From positions 1-64,000 of the forward strand of contig CAWDYA010000011.1 in the NCBI GenBank assembly GCA_963806495.1: 64,000 nt of DNA, read 5' to 3'. Below are positions 38,081 through 47,422 of this stretch, piece by piece. Made by a program: the position numbers and the translations under genes. Position 1 is the stretch's first letter, and the number at the start of each line of letters is the position of its first letter. The DNA is from CAWDYA01 sp963806495 (lineage in GTDB: Bacteria > Acidobacteriota > Polarisedimenticolia > JACPZX01 > DASXTC01). The notes beneath the pieces are model-generated. The model was not told the origin of the DNA, searched no databases, and saw only the letters and a program-made list of their open reading frames with translations.

Positions 38081-38128
38081 CTAGGTGACAGGCACCTCAC
38101 GCGTCCAGGTCGTACTGTGATATTTCAC
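38081..38128 (-). CDS. Fifteen-residue micro-ORF with strong ribosome site
   Basis: A GTG at 38128 follows AAAGGAGG (38143-38136) at an ideal seven-base distance. The frame reads MKYHSTTWTREVPVT and stops at TAG 38083-38081. It has its own promoter and terminator, giving a transcript of about 170 bases. Downstream of the stop are nested hairpins (CACCT/AGGTG; CTGG/CCAG). I know no named family for this peptide. It could be a leader or attenuator peptide, a small toxin or signal peptide, or a marker for a structured RNA. Confidence 0.5.
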   Translation of the reverse strand: MKYHSTTWTREVPVT

Positions 38129-38156
38129 TGGACCACCTCCTTTCCCGTGTACGCAA

Positions 38157-38185
38157 AAGATACGGCGTCATCGGGATTCGTTCAA
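38157..38185 (-). promoter_or_regulatory. Promoter of the micro-ORF
   Basis: On the minus strand TTGAAC (38185-38180) and TATCTT (38162-38157) are exactly 17 bases apart. They lie just after the cyclophilin stop and 28 bases before the micro-ORF start codon. Confidence 0.6.
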
Positions 38186-38193
38186 GAGGCGGA

Positions 38194-38805
38194 TCACTTC
38201 GCTTTTTCCTTCACCCTCTCGATGGTGAGCTTCTTGATCGTGACCGGCTCCTTCGGCGCTCCCGACTGGGTGCCGAGCGTGGAGCAGATCTTGTCCACCA
38301 CATCCATCCCTTCGACCACCTGCCCGAAGATCGTGTGCTTGCCGTTGAGCCATTCGGTCGGCTTCTGGGTGATGAAGAACTGGCTTCCGTTGGTGTTGGG
38401 GCCGGAGTTCGCCATCGCCAGGCGCCCCGGCTGGTCGAACTTCAGCGTGGGATCGATCTCGTCCTCGAAGCGGTACCCGGGGCCGCCCCGGCCGGTGCCG
38501 GTCGGATCGCCGCCCTGCATCATGAAGTTCGGAATGACCCTGTGGAAGGTGAGACCATCGTAGAAGTGCCTCTTGACCATCTCGCCCAGGTTCGGGTCCT
38601 TGTAGGCCTTGGTGCCCTCGGCCAGCCCCACGAAGTTCTCGACCGTCTTGGGCGCCTTGTCGGGAAACAGCTGCGCCACGATGGTCCCGTGATTCGTCTC
38701 GAAGACTGCGTACATTCCGGGTGTGTCCCTCCAGGAAGCTTCGACGTTGGTCATCAGTGCGAGCGAGGCGACGAGCGCCCCCACCACCAGTGCGACGCGT
38801 TTCAT
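38194..38805 (-). CDS. Secreted peptidyl-prolyl isomerase (cyclophilin)
   Basis: The 203-residue protein has a signal peptide (residues 1-23) and a cyclophilin domain: [30 protein letters not shown] with the catalytic Arg, [13 protein letters not shown], and [19 protein letters not shown]. The motifs needed for activity are all present. It should fold periplasmic proteins by proline isomerisation. It follows fabI by eleven bases in the same direction. Confidence 0.93.
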   Translation of the reverse strand: MKRVALVVGALVASLALMTNVEASWRDTPGMYAVFETNHGTIVAQLFPDKAPKTVENFVGLAEGTKAYKDPNLGEMVKRHFYDGLTFHRVIPNFMMQGGDPTGTGRGGPGYRFEDEIDPTLKFDQPGRLAMANSGPNTNGSQFFITQKPTEWLNGKHTIFGQVVEGMDVVDKICSTLGTQSGAPKEPVTIKKLTIERVKEKAK

Positions 38806-38816
38806 TGCGCTCCTCC

Positions 38817-39593
38817 CTACGTTCCCATGATGTTGTAGCCCGCATCCACGTACAGGGTCTCTCCGGTGATACCGGCGCTCATCCCGGACAGCAGGAACAG
38901 CGCCGCCATGCCTACCTCGGACGGCTCGATGCCGCGTCTGAGCGGGGCCTTGTCACGGGCGACCTGGAGCATGTCGACGAACCCCGAGATCCCCCGCGCG
39001 GAGAGCGTGTTCACCGGGCCGGCGGAGATCGCGTTGACACGGACGTTGCGCGGGCCCAGCTCGTAAGCGAGCTGTCTCACCGCGTGCTCCAGCGCCGCCT
39101 TGGCGCTCCCCATCACGTTGTAGGAGGGGACCACCCGCTGCGATGCATTGTAGGTCAGCGTCACCACGCTGCCACCCTCCTTCTCCAGCAGCGGCCGGGC
39201 CTCCCGGACGATCCGGATCAGCGAGTAGGAGCTGATGTCCATGGCGAGATGGAAGCCGGCGCGGGAGGTATCGACGAAGTCCCCTTCGAGGTCCTCCTTG
39301 TTGGCGAACGCGACGCTGTGAACGAGACAGTCCACCCGGCCGTACCGCTCCCCCACCTCGGCGAACACCCGCGCAATCTCCTCGTCGCGGGTGACGTCGC
39401 AGGGAAGCGTGATCGAGCCGTCGAGCGTCCCGGCCAGCGAGACCACCTTGTCCTTCAGGCGTTCGCCGGCGTAGGTGAATACGAGCCTCGCGCCCGCCGC
39501 GTGGAGCTGCTCGGCGATCGCCCAGGCGAGGCTCCGGTGGTTGGCCACCCCGAACACCACGCCGATCCGGCCTGTGAGATCGATGGTATACAT
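38817..39593 (-). CDS. fabI: Enoyl-[acyl-carrier-protein] reductase (FabI)
   Basis: The 258-residue SDR-type reductase (ATG 39593; a longer start at 39620 is possible) shows the FabI features [20 protein letters not shown] for NAD binding, [13 protein letters not shown], the catalytic [13 protein letters not shown] (Tyr and Lys six residues apart) and [16 protein letters not shown]. It performs the last reduction in fatty-acid elongation and is the target class of triclosan-like inhibitors. No Shine-Dalgarno is evident. Confidence 0.93.
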   Translation of the reverse strand: MYTIDLTGRIGVVFGVANHRSLAWAIAEQLHAAGARLVFTYAGERLKDKVVSLAGTLDGSITLPCDVTRDEEIARVFAEVGERYGRVDCLVHSVAFANKEDLEGDFVDTSRAGFHLAMDISSYSLIRIVREARPLLEKEGGSVVTLTYNASQRVVPSYNVMGSAKAALEHAVRQLAYELGPRNVRVNAISAGPVNTLSARGISGFVDMLQVARDKAPLRRGIEPSEVGMAALFLLSGMSAGITGETLYVDAGYNIMGT

Positions 39594-39667
39594 GAGCGTG
39601 GGGCATTCAATACCAACCACCCGGAAAAATCAAACAGCGCGGGGGGGCGGTGCTAGAATGCACCCCT

Positions 39668-42398
39668 ATGCGACGCATCGCCCTCGCCCTGATGGCCCTG
39701 GCGTGTCTTTCCGCCTCGGCCGGCAAGCTGCCTCCCTCCACCCGCCTCGTGCTCGACAACGGCTTCGAGGTGATCCTGATCCCGAACCGCGGCGCCCCCC
39801 TCGTGACATCGGTGGTGGTCGTCAGGGCCGGCTCCCTGCGCGAGACGCCCGCCACCAGCGGCATCTCGCACATGCTGGAGCACCTCCTGTTCAACGGGAC
39901 GACGCGCCGCACGCAGGAGCAGATCTACGACGAGCAGGACCGCTACGGGATCATCAACAACGCCCACACGGCGGCGACCCACACCGCCTTCTTCGTGATG
40001 TCCACCCGCGCTCAATGCCATCGGGCGCTCGACCTTCAGGCGGACATGCTGTTCGGCTCGACCATCCCCGAGGAGAAGCTGGCCAAGGAGCGTGAGATCA
40101 TCGTCAACGAGATCGCCAAGGATCAGACCCGCGACGACACGATGATGTCCGACCTGTACGCCGCACGGATGTACGGGCCGGGGCCGGCCGCCCTTCCCGT
40201 CATCGGCACTCCCGAGACGGTGCGTTCCATCGGCCGCGAGGCAATCCTCGACTACTACCATGCGTGGTACGTCCCGAACAACATGACCGCAATCATCATG
40301 GGGGACTTCGATATCCCCGAGATGGAGGCTCTGGCGCGGCGCGTCTTCGGGCAGGCGCCTCCCGGGCTCCTGCCCCCTCCTCCCGGAGGCAGCGTGAATG
40401 CCAACGCGGCGGGACAGGTCGCCACGGCCCGCTCCACGGGGACGTCACGGATGCTCTGGCTCGGCGCGGCGGCCCCCGGCATGGAGGAGCCCGGCTACCC
40501 GTCGGCATGGGTCCTCGCGTCCCTGCTCGGCGAGGATCTGACCGAGTCGGTCAACGCGCGGCTGGCCGCCGCCGGCGCCGGGGGAATCCATCCTGGACGC
40601 CGAAACGGGGCTGGACGCGTTCGGCGCGTTCGGGTCGTTTCAGGTCCGCGCGGCGATCGACCCCGGACTCGACTGGGACAAGGCGGCCGGGGCCCTGCGG
40701 GATGGAGATCACCGCCCGTCTGGCCGCCGCGCGATTCGGGTCGAAGGATATCTCGACCGCCTCCGCCTCAACGAAAAGGCCGAGCTGATGCGGCTGTGGG
40801 AGAAGCCGCACTACTTCGGCCTCGACCGTGCCCCGTACATCGCGGCCGGCGGCTGGGACCTCGCGCGCGATTTCACCAAACGACTCGCGTACGTCGAGCC
40901 CGGGGACCTGAAATCACTGGGAAAGCCTCTGGCGAAGCCGGAGCGATGGGCCGTCTTCGAAGTCGGCCCCGACGTCTCCGTGGGGGGCCCGGAGGCCACG
41001 CCCGTGCGGCCCGCCGAGGCCCTGCCACCCACGTCCACGAGCCGGGATCTGGTGGCGCGCTGGGCGAAGCGCGCCGCGACGACTCCCGGTCCCGAAGGTC
41101 TGCCGCCCGCTCTCGGGCCGGCCGCCGGCTCCGCGGCCGGAGCGGTCACGGCCCGCACGATCCTGGACAACGGCCTGGAGGTGATCCTGCAGGTGTCGGA
41201 CGAGTCGCGGGTGTTCGCGGCGCACGCGCTCGTCAGGAACCGCTCCGCCGCCGAGCCTCCGGGCAAGGAGGGGATCGCGGAGCTGCTGCATCGTCTCGCA
41301 GGTGAAGGGACGCGTTCCCACCCCGACGGCCAGCTGGCCGATCGGCTGCGCGCGATCGGAGGCTCCCTCAAGGTGGCCGACGACCCGTCGATCCCGTACG
41401 ACGACATCTATCTCTCGCCCGAGTACTCGTACATCCGTCTCGAGGCGCTCGACGAGTACGCCAACGAGGCGATCGCGCTGCTCGCCGAGATCCTGTCCGA
41501 GCCGGACCTGCCGGCGGACGCCGCCGACAGGCGTTTCGTCGCGGCTCGTGAAGCGCTCGCCGCGCGCGCGCGCCAGGCCGAGGGCTCGCCGCGTGACCGC
41601 AGCCGTCTGCTGCTGGCCGAAGGCCTGTGGGGCGCCGGCCACCCCTTCGCCCGGCCCCTGTTCGGCACGGAGCAGAGCGTCCGCTCCATCACGCCGGACA
41701 ATCTCGCGGCCTTCCAGCGCACGTACTTCTCCCCGCGCAACATCGTGGTGGCGATCGAGACCTCGGTTGCGTCCCTCAAGCTCCTGCCGGTAATCGCACA
41801 AAAGCTGGGCCGATTCGGGCGCGACCCGTCCGTGAAGCCGCCGGCAGCGGCTCCCGGACCGGAGAAGCGCCCCGACGGGGAGGCGGAAGCCGGCCCGCGA
41901 CGGATGACCGCGTCGCTGAGCTCCTCCCAGGCGTATGTCCGGTGGGGACGCCTGGTGGACGACGACCCGGGGACACGGGCCGCCCTGTCGTCGCTCGCGG
42001 CCGTCCTGAGCCGCCGCATGGGCGACGTGCTCCGGGAGCAGCGCGGGCTGTCGTACTCCCTCGGCGCCGAATCGTCGAGGCTGGGCGACCGGCTCGTGTT
42101 CTCCACCTGGATGGGGGCGGTGCCGGACAGTCTCGGCGCGGCACGCGCCGGGGTCCGCGAGATGATCCTCTCGCTGGTCGAGAATCCCCCCACGCAGCAG
42201 GAGATCGACGACGCCTTCCGGTCGAGCGAGGTCCGAACCCTGATGCGCGGTCTGTCGCGGATCAACCGCGCCTACATGGCGTGCATCGGGTGGGAGCCTC
42301 AGCCACCCGTGACCGCCGAGGCGGTCGACGCACTGGCCCGCAGGCTGATCGAGCCGGACCGGCTCGGTCCGTGGGTGGAAGCAATCGCGGGGCCCTAG
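39668..42398 (+). CDS. Secreted M16-family zinc peptidase, frameshifted
   Basis: A signal peptide is followed by an M16 domain with the inverted zinc motif HMLEHLLFNGT and the third ligand in EREIIVNEIAKD. The second half (TARTILDNGLEVILQVSDESR and onward) is a homologous inactive domain. The frame changes near 40583 (an extra G in a G-run), then briefly near 40700-40735, and continues in one frame to 42398. The corrected length is about 910 residues. TAGAAT lies eight bases before the ATG, with no Shine-Dalgarno. The shifts look like local indels rather than long decay. Confidence 0.82.
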
Positions 42399-42401
42399 CG
42401 G

Positions 42402-44498
42402 CTAGTTCGGATAGATGGTCAGGATGTCGCCCGCGCGGATCTCGTCGCCGGGAATATTGTTCCAGGCCTTGAGATTCTCCACCGTGGTGCCGTACTTCAG
42501 GGCGATACGGAAGAGATTGTCCCCCCTCCGGATCCTGTACCGGATCTTCTCCCCGGCCGGATCGGGCGCGCTCTCTCCCCCGCCGGGCACGTCGACCCGC
42601 CCGGCCTGCGAGACGGAAGCGGACGGGTTGATGACGATCTTCATCCCCGGCCGCAGCACCGTGCGCTTGTCCATGTCGTTCCAGGAGAGCAGGTCGGACA
42701 ACGCCACGCCGTACCGGCGCGAGATCCCGTAGAGCGTCTCCCCTCGGCGTACGACGTGATAAGGGCCGCTGGCATCGTGCCTCTCGACCGCCGCCGAGGC
42801 GGTCCGCGAGCCCGACACCCGGATCTTCATGCCGGGGCGCAGCACAGTGCGGGTGGTCATATCGTTCCAGGCCAGCACGCGGCGCAGGGAAACGTGATAG
42901 GCCGTGGCGATCCCCGACAGGGTGTCTCCGCGCCTCACCACGTGATAGGGGCCGTCGGAAAGGTCCTGTGCCTCGGTCGGGCTGGAGGAAGCGAACCCAC
43001 CGCCCGGGATCGCCGGGACGATGAGCTGCATCCCGATGCTGATCCGGTGCGGGTTCCTGATGTGGTTGGCCGCGCTGAGCTGCCTGACGGACGTGCCGTA
43101 CCGGGCCGCTATCATCCCGAGCGTCTCGCCGCGCCGCACCGTGTGGAACTTGTCGAGCTTGGCGATCTTCTCCGAGTCGGGCAGCTCCCTGTAGGCAGCC
43201 ATGAAGGTGTCCCCTGTGCCCTTGGGCACCAGGACCTCGTAGTGCTTCTCGTCGGGCGGTGTCACCCCGAGCCGCAGATGCGGGTTGAGGAACTTGACCT
43301 CGTCCTCGGTGACTCCGGCAAGCCGGGCGACCAGTGAGAGGCGCGCCGGGCCGTCCACGGTGACCCGGTCGTATTCGAGAGGATCGTTGTGCTGCAGGTC
43401 GCCGAAGCCGTACTTCTCCGGCTCCTTGCTCATCAGCGCCAGCGCGAGGATCGCGGGGACGAAGTTCTTCGTCTCGAGCCGCAGATACCGCGTCTTGGCG
43501 AGGTCCCAGTAGCCGGTCTTGCCGCTGCGACGCTGCGCGCGCAGGATGTTACCGGCGCCCGTGTTGTAGGCAGCGATGGCGAGATGCCAGTCGCCGAAGG
43601 TGGCGTAGAGATCCTTCATGTACCGCGCGGCCGCCCGTGTCGATTTCTCGGGGTTGGACCGCTCGTCGACGTATCGGTCCACACGCAGCCCGTACTGTCG
43701 GCCGGTGGGTGTCATGAACTGCCAGATCCCCTTCGCCCGGGCCCGCGAGTAGGCGCTGGTCTTGTAGGTGCTCTCCAGGAACGCCATGTAGATCAGGTCG
43801 GCCGGCAGCCCTTCCTCCTCGAAGATCCGGTGGATCATCGGCTCGTACCAGCCATAGCGCTGGAACCCGCCGACGAAGGAGGTGCGGAACACGCTGCGGT
43901 TGCGGAAGATGTCGATCCACCCGAGCACCTTGTCGTTCACGACCATCGGGATGTCGAATGTCACCTCGCTGGTCTCGGGGCTGACGTTCTCCAGCTCGCG
44001 CTGGGCGTCCTCGGGAGACAGGTCGGTCTGGATGTCGTCGAGCGCCTCGCTCGGCGCCGGCTCTGTCGCGTCGGCTGTCTCCTGGGGCTCGTCGAGCTCC
44101 CATTCCAGCGCGGCGATGTCGTCGACCATGCGGTCGTACGCCTTCCTCAGGCGCCGGCTCGAATCCACCGGCACCTCGGAGCTGTTGAAGATCTCGAGCG
44201 CGGTGTCGAAATGCGCCCGGGCCGCCTCGGCGTCGCCGGAGCGCAGCACCTCGAGCCCGAGGTCGTATTCCTCCTGGGCACGGGTGAGGACATCCACGAC
44301 GGGGTCGGACGATGCGGGTTCGGCGGCCGCGGTCTCGGCCTGCCCGGCGGGCAGGGCGACCGTCAATCCGGATGCCGGATCCTGGCCGGGCCCCGTCCGG
44401 GCGGCCTGTTTTCCGGATCGGCCCGCGCAGGCGGAGGCGAGTATCAGAAGAACGACGAATGGGGCGGCGAGGTAGCGTCTGCGTGTCGTGGGGTGCAC
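42402..44498 (-). CDS. LysM-containing lytic transglycosylase (MltD-like)
   Basis: The 698-residue protein starts at GTG 44498 after GGGAGGAG. A signal with a possible lipobox (LILASACAG) leads into a helical region. The SLT domain follows: YMAFLESTYKTSAYSRARAKGIWQFM (catalytic Glu in FLES), then YNTGAGNILRA. At least four LysM repeats end the protein, for example YHVVRRGDTLSGIATAYHVS. It cleaves peptidoglycan and makes anhydromuropeptides. A consensus promoter lies about 110 bases upstream. Confidence 0.93.
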   Translation of the reverse strand: MHPTTRRRYLAAPFVVLLILASACAGRSGKQAARTGPGQDPASGLTVALPAGQAETAAAEPASSDPVVDVLTRAQEEYDLGLEVLRSGDAEAARAHFDTALEIFNSSEVPVDSSRRLRKAYDRMVDDIAALEWELDEPQETADATEPAPSEALDDIQTDLSPEDAQRELENVSPETSEVTFDIPMVVNDKVLGWIDIFRNRSVFRTSFVGGFQRYGWYEPMIHRIFEEEGLPADLIYMAFLESTYKTSAYSRARAKGIWQFMTPTGRQYGLRVDRYVDERSNPEKSTRAAARYMKDLYATFGDWHLAIAAYNTGAGNILRAQRRSGKTGYWDLAKTRYLRLETKNFVPAILALALMSKEPEKYGFGDLQHNDPLEYDRVTVDGPARLSLVARLAGVTEDEVKFLNPHLRLGVTPPDEKHYEVLVPKGTGDTFMAAYRELPDSEKIAKLDKFHTVRRGETLGMIAARYGTSVRQLSAANHIRNPHRISIGMQLIVPAIPGGGFASSSPTEAQDLSDGPYHVVRRGDTLSGIATAYHVSLRRVLAWNDMTTRTVLRPGMKIRVSGSRTASAAVERHDASGPYHVVRRGETLYGISRRYGVALSDLLSWNDMDKRTVLRPGMKIVINPSASVSQAGRVDVPGGGESAPDPAGEKIRYRIRRGDNLFRIALKYGTTVENLKAWNNIPGDEIRAGDILTIYPN

Positions 44499-44604
44499 GA
44501 CTCCTCCCTGGGTCGAACCGGGGGTTTGGGCGTTTCCTGACCGGAGGGAAGGCTGAGAACCCGCCCCGGATGGTTCCTGGAGACTACAACCTAAGTGCTT
44601 GCCG

Positions 44605-44633
44605 ATAATACGTTCCAGTCCGCGGAGTGTCAA
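44605..44633 (-). promoter_or_regulatory. Consensus promoter of the lytic transglycosylase
   Basis: On the minus strand TTGACA (44633-44628), 17 bases, then TATTAT (44610-44605). It leaves a leader of about 100 bases that contains a GGGCG/CGCCC pairing but no riboswitch I can name. Confidence 0.7.
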
Positions 44634-44698
44634 CCCGGGCCGTGGATTTCGGTGAAGCTTTTTCCGCTTTTCCGTCCCGTTGGGGCGGGATGTGACGG

Positions 44699-44727
44699 TT
44701 TACTTGGCCCGTCCCGTGAAGTAGAAT
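44699..44727 (+). promoter_or_regulatory. Putative recA promoter
   Basis: TTTACT (44699-44704), 17 bases, then TAGAAT (44722-44727), giving a leader of about 70 bases. I see no clear copy of the lexA-promoter repeat here; a single GGTGAA occurs near 44651. The rest of the 300-base gap before recA holds only this and the divergent transglycosylase promoter. Confidence 0.5.
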
Positions 44728-44802
44728 GCCGGTCCTGACACGGCTCCGCCAGACCCAGGGAAACCGACCTTCCGCCTGCCAGTCCCCTTCAGAGGAGTCT
44801 TC

Positions 44803-45933
44803 ATGGCCAACGAGAACAACACCAAGACCAAGGCGGTCGAGACCGCGGTCGCCCAGATCGAGAAGGAGTTCGGCAAGGGAGCCATCATGAAGCTCGGGAG
44901 CCGGGAGGTGCTCGAGGTGAGCAGCATCTCGACCACGTGCATGTCGCTCGACTCGGCGCTCGGCATCGGCGGCCTGCCCCGCGGCCGCGTCTGCGAGATC
45001 TACGGCCCGGAATCGTCCGGCAAGACCACCCTCGCGCTGCACGTGATCGCCGAGGCGCAGCGCCGCGGCGGCGTGGCCGCCTTCATCGACGCCGAGCACG
45101 CGGTGGATCCCGAGTACTCGAGGAATCTGGGCGTCGACATCGACAACCTGCTCATCTCCCAGCCCGACAACGGCGAGCAGGCGCTCGAGATCGCCGAAGT
45201 TCTGGTCCGCTCGGGCGCCCTCGACGTGATCGTAATCGACTCGGTGGCCGCGCTGGTTCCCCGCGCCGAGCTCGAGGGAGAGATGGGAGACTCGCACGTC
45301 GGGCTGCAGGCGCGCCTCATGTCCCAGGCGATGCGGAAGCTGGCCGGCATCGTCAGCAAGACCAACACCTGCCTGATCTTCATCAACCAGATCCGCGAGA
45401 AGATCGGTGTGATGTTCGGCAACCCCGAGACGACCACCGGCGGCCGGGCGCTCAAGTTCTACACGTCGGTGAGGATCGACATCCGCAAGATCGCCTCCAT
45501 CAAGGAAGGCGACAAAGTCATCGGCAACCGGACCAAGGTCAAGGTGGTCAAGAACAAGATGGCGGCCCCGTTCCGCATCTGCGAGTTCGACATCATCTAC
45601 GGTGAGGGGATCTCCCGGGAGGGCGACCTTCTGGACCTCGGCCTGGAGAAGGGGCTCATCCAGAAGAGCGGCACCTGGTGGTCGTTCGGAGACATGAGGA
45701 TCGGCCAGGGGCGCGAGAACGCCCGCATGTTCGTCAGGGAGAATCCCGACGTGCGCGAGGCGCTCGAGCTCAAGCTGCGTGAGGTCCTCGGGCTGGTGAA
45801 GGTGGCGGCGGCACCGGAGCAGGAGCCGGCGGCGACCACTGCCGGCAACGGCGGCCGCGCGGCCTCACCGCCCCCGCCGGCGAGCAAGGGGCGCGGCTCG
45901 TCCAGCACGCAGGAACGGGCCTCGCGCCACTGA
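44803..45933 (+). CDS. recA: RecA recombinase
   Basis: The 376-residue protein has a Shine-Dalgarno (AGAGGAG) before the ATG. Visible are Walker A GPESSGKT (residues 68-75), [22 protein letters not shown], Walker B-like [13 protein letters not shown], loop L1 [19 protein letters not shown] and loop L2 [20 protein letters not shown]. The last 40 residues are a Pro/Ala/Ser-rich tail. It carries out strand exchange and stimulates LexA self-cleavage; lexA lies at 58923. tRNA-Phe follows 52 bases later with its own promoter. Confidence 0.98.
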   Translation: MANENNTKTKAVETAVAQIEKEFGKGAIMKLGSREVLEVSSISTTCMSLDSALGIGGLPRGRVCEIYGPESSGKTTLALHVIAEAQRRGGVAAFIDAEHAVDPEYSRNLGVDIDNLLISQPDNGEQALEIAEVLVRSGALDVIVIDSVAALVPRAELEGEMGDSHVGLQARLMSQAMRKLAGIVSKTNTCLIFINQIREKIGVMFGNPETTTGGRALKFYTSVRIDIRKIASIKEGDKVIGNRTKVKVVKNKMAAPFRICEFDIIYGEGISREGDLLDLGLEKGLIQKSGTWWSFGDMRIGQGRENARMFVRENPDVREALELKLREVLGLVKVAAAPEQEPAATTAGNGGRAASPPPPASKGRGSSSTQERASRH

Positions 45934-45939
45934 GTTCCG

Positions 45940-45968
45940 TTGACAGAAGCGGGTCGTTCGGGTACTTT
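45940..45968 (+). promoter_or_regulatory. Promoter of tRNA-Phe
   Basis: TTGACA (45940-45945), exactly 17 bases, TACTTT (45963-45968). The mature tRNA starts at 45986. Confidence 0.65.
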
Positions 45969-45985
45969 GACGGGCCTTGCGAGGT

Positions 45986-46060
45986 GCCTCGGTAGCTCAC
46001 CGGTAGAGCGAGGGACTGAAAATCCCTGCGTAGGTGGTTCAATTCCGCCCCGAGGCACCA
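45986..46060 (+). tRNA. tRNA-Phe (GAA)
   Basis: A 75-nt cloverleaf with encoded CCA. The acceptor stem GCCTCGG pairs with CCGAGGC. The anticodon stem AGGGA/TCCCT holds the loop CTGAAAA with anticodon GAA, and the T-loop reads GTTCAATTC. The last 22 bases are antisense to the end of the O-antigen-ligase-like gene. Confidence 0.95.
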
Positions 46061-47421
46061 CTCCTCCACTCCCGGATCAGAGTCATCGCCACGCCGAGAA
46101 GGATGAAGGCGCTGTAGTCGAACTCCACGTCGCCCGACATCCCGAACACCGCGAGGTTGACGAAGAACGCCTGTACGGCCAGCCCCATCAGATAGGGAAA
46201 CGACCGGGTCATGCCGCGGGCCTTCAGATCGCGCTCCACGACCCTGAGCTGCCTCCAGGTGATACCGAAGGTGGCGAGGTAGAGCAGCAGCGCGGGCAGC
46301 CCCATCTGGGCGGCCAGGTCGAGGTACATGTTGTGCGACGGCGCCGCGCGCTTCATGTTCGAGACGTTGTAGTCCCAGAACACGTGGACATAGTTGCCCA
46401 TCCCCACCCCGAGCAGCGGGTGCGCCATCGCCATGGCCGCCCCTACCTGCATCACCTGGAAGCGGTCGACATCCTTGATCTCGTCGATGCGCGCGAAGCG
46501 GGCGAAGAGGGCCGAAGGCATCATCAGCCACCCGGCGGCCACCAGGACCAGCAGCACGGTCACGGCTCTCACGTTGCGTGTCAGCTTGAACAGGAGAAAC
46601 AGCAGGACGAAGCACAGCGAGATGAACCCCGAGCGTGACAGCGTGGACATGATGTAGGCCACGTCGGCGGCCGCCAGCGCGAGCAGCATCGTCTTGAGCG
46701 TGAACCGGCGCACGTAAAGGAAGGCGCAGATCGAGATCACCAGCATCGTCGTGAGCCCGAACGCCAGCTCATTGGGGTTCTGCACCAGGGCGCCGACACG
46801 CTCGAACTCCTGCGAGACGCTGATCTTCTCCTGGCCGAACCAGCCGAGCCGCACGGCGGTCGAGACCGCGAGCAATCCCACGTTTGCGATCATGAAGGTG
46901 ACGACGAGCCTCTTGAGCTGCTCCGTCGTGGTCATCAGCGCGCACACGATGACGAACATCACCAGGCGGACGAGAAACAGGTTCCGGTACTGCCGGAAGT
47001 TGTCCGGCCCCACCTGCACGCCCGTCAGGACCGAGAGGAGGATCCAGGTGGCCAGCAGCGCCAGCAGAGCGTGCTGCCGCGTCCCCAGACGGATCGGCCG
47101 GCCGAGAAACGCCGCCTGGAACAGGATCGCCGCCAGGACCAGCGCCTCGATGAGCACCGGCGCGGAGAGGGGGCCGACACGTGGGACGTCCACGACATGG
47201 GTGAGGCCGACGAGGGCGTTGATGACCAGGATGTGCAGGCCGATCTCGGGGCGGATGAGCGCGCCCACGGCGGCCCCCAGCACTACGAGCGCCAGGAACA
47301 CCATCGTGACGGAGATGCCGAGCAGAATCGTGGCCGCGGCCAGGACGAAGGCGATGGCCGCAATGAGCCAGTGAGGCCGCTCCCGGCTGATTTCGAATGC
47401 CCGCGAGCCTGTTGTCATCAA
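46039..47421 (-). CDS. O-antigen ligase-like membrane protein (Wzy_C family)
   Basis: A 460-residue protein with about eleven membrane helices and the large loop typical of the O-antigen ligase/polymerase family. It contains VGPDNFRQYRNLFL, then the conserved AMAHPLLGVGMGNYVHVFW and SHNMYLDLAAQMGLPALLLYL. It probably joins or polymerises a surface polysaccharide at the periplasmic face. The stop lies within the antisense T-arm of tRNA-Phe. It is one base from the beta-helix protein upstream, so the two may be co-transcribed. Confidence 0.85.
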   Translation of the reverse strand: MMTTGSRAFEISRERPHWLIAAIAFVLAAATILLGISVTMVFLALVVLGAAVGALIRPEIGLHILVINALVGLTHVVDVPRVGPLSAPVLIEALVLAAILFQAAFLGRPIRLGTRQHALLALLATWILLSVLTGVQVGPDNFRQYRNLFLVRLVMFVIVCALMTTTEQLKRLVVTFMIANVGLLAVSTAVRLGWFGQEKISVSQEFERVGALVQNPNELAFGLTTMLVISICAFLYVRRFTLKTMLLALAAADVAYIMSTLSRSGFISLCFVLLFLLFKLTRNVRAVTVLLVLVAAGWLMMPSALFARFARIDEIKDVDRFQVMQVGAAMAMAHPLLGVGMGNYVHVFWDYNVSNMKRAAPSHNMYLDLAAQMGLPALLLYLATFGITWRQLRVVERDLKARGMTRSFPYLMGLAVQAFFVNLAVFGMSGDVEFDYSAFILLGVAMTLIREWRSGASGRN

Positions 47422-47422
47422 G

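Noticed and set aside
44498..44600. A c-di-AMP or other riboswitch in the lytic transglycosylase leader
   Set aside because: The leader of about 100 bases has GGAACCA and a short GGGCG/CGCCC pairing, but the conserved blocks of the ydaO class are not present in order.
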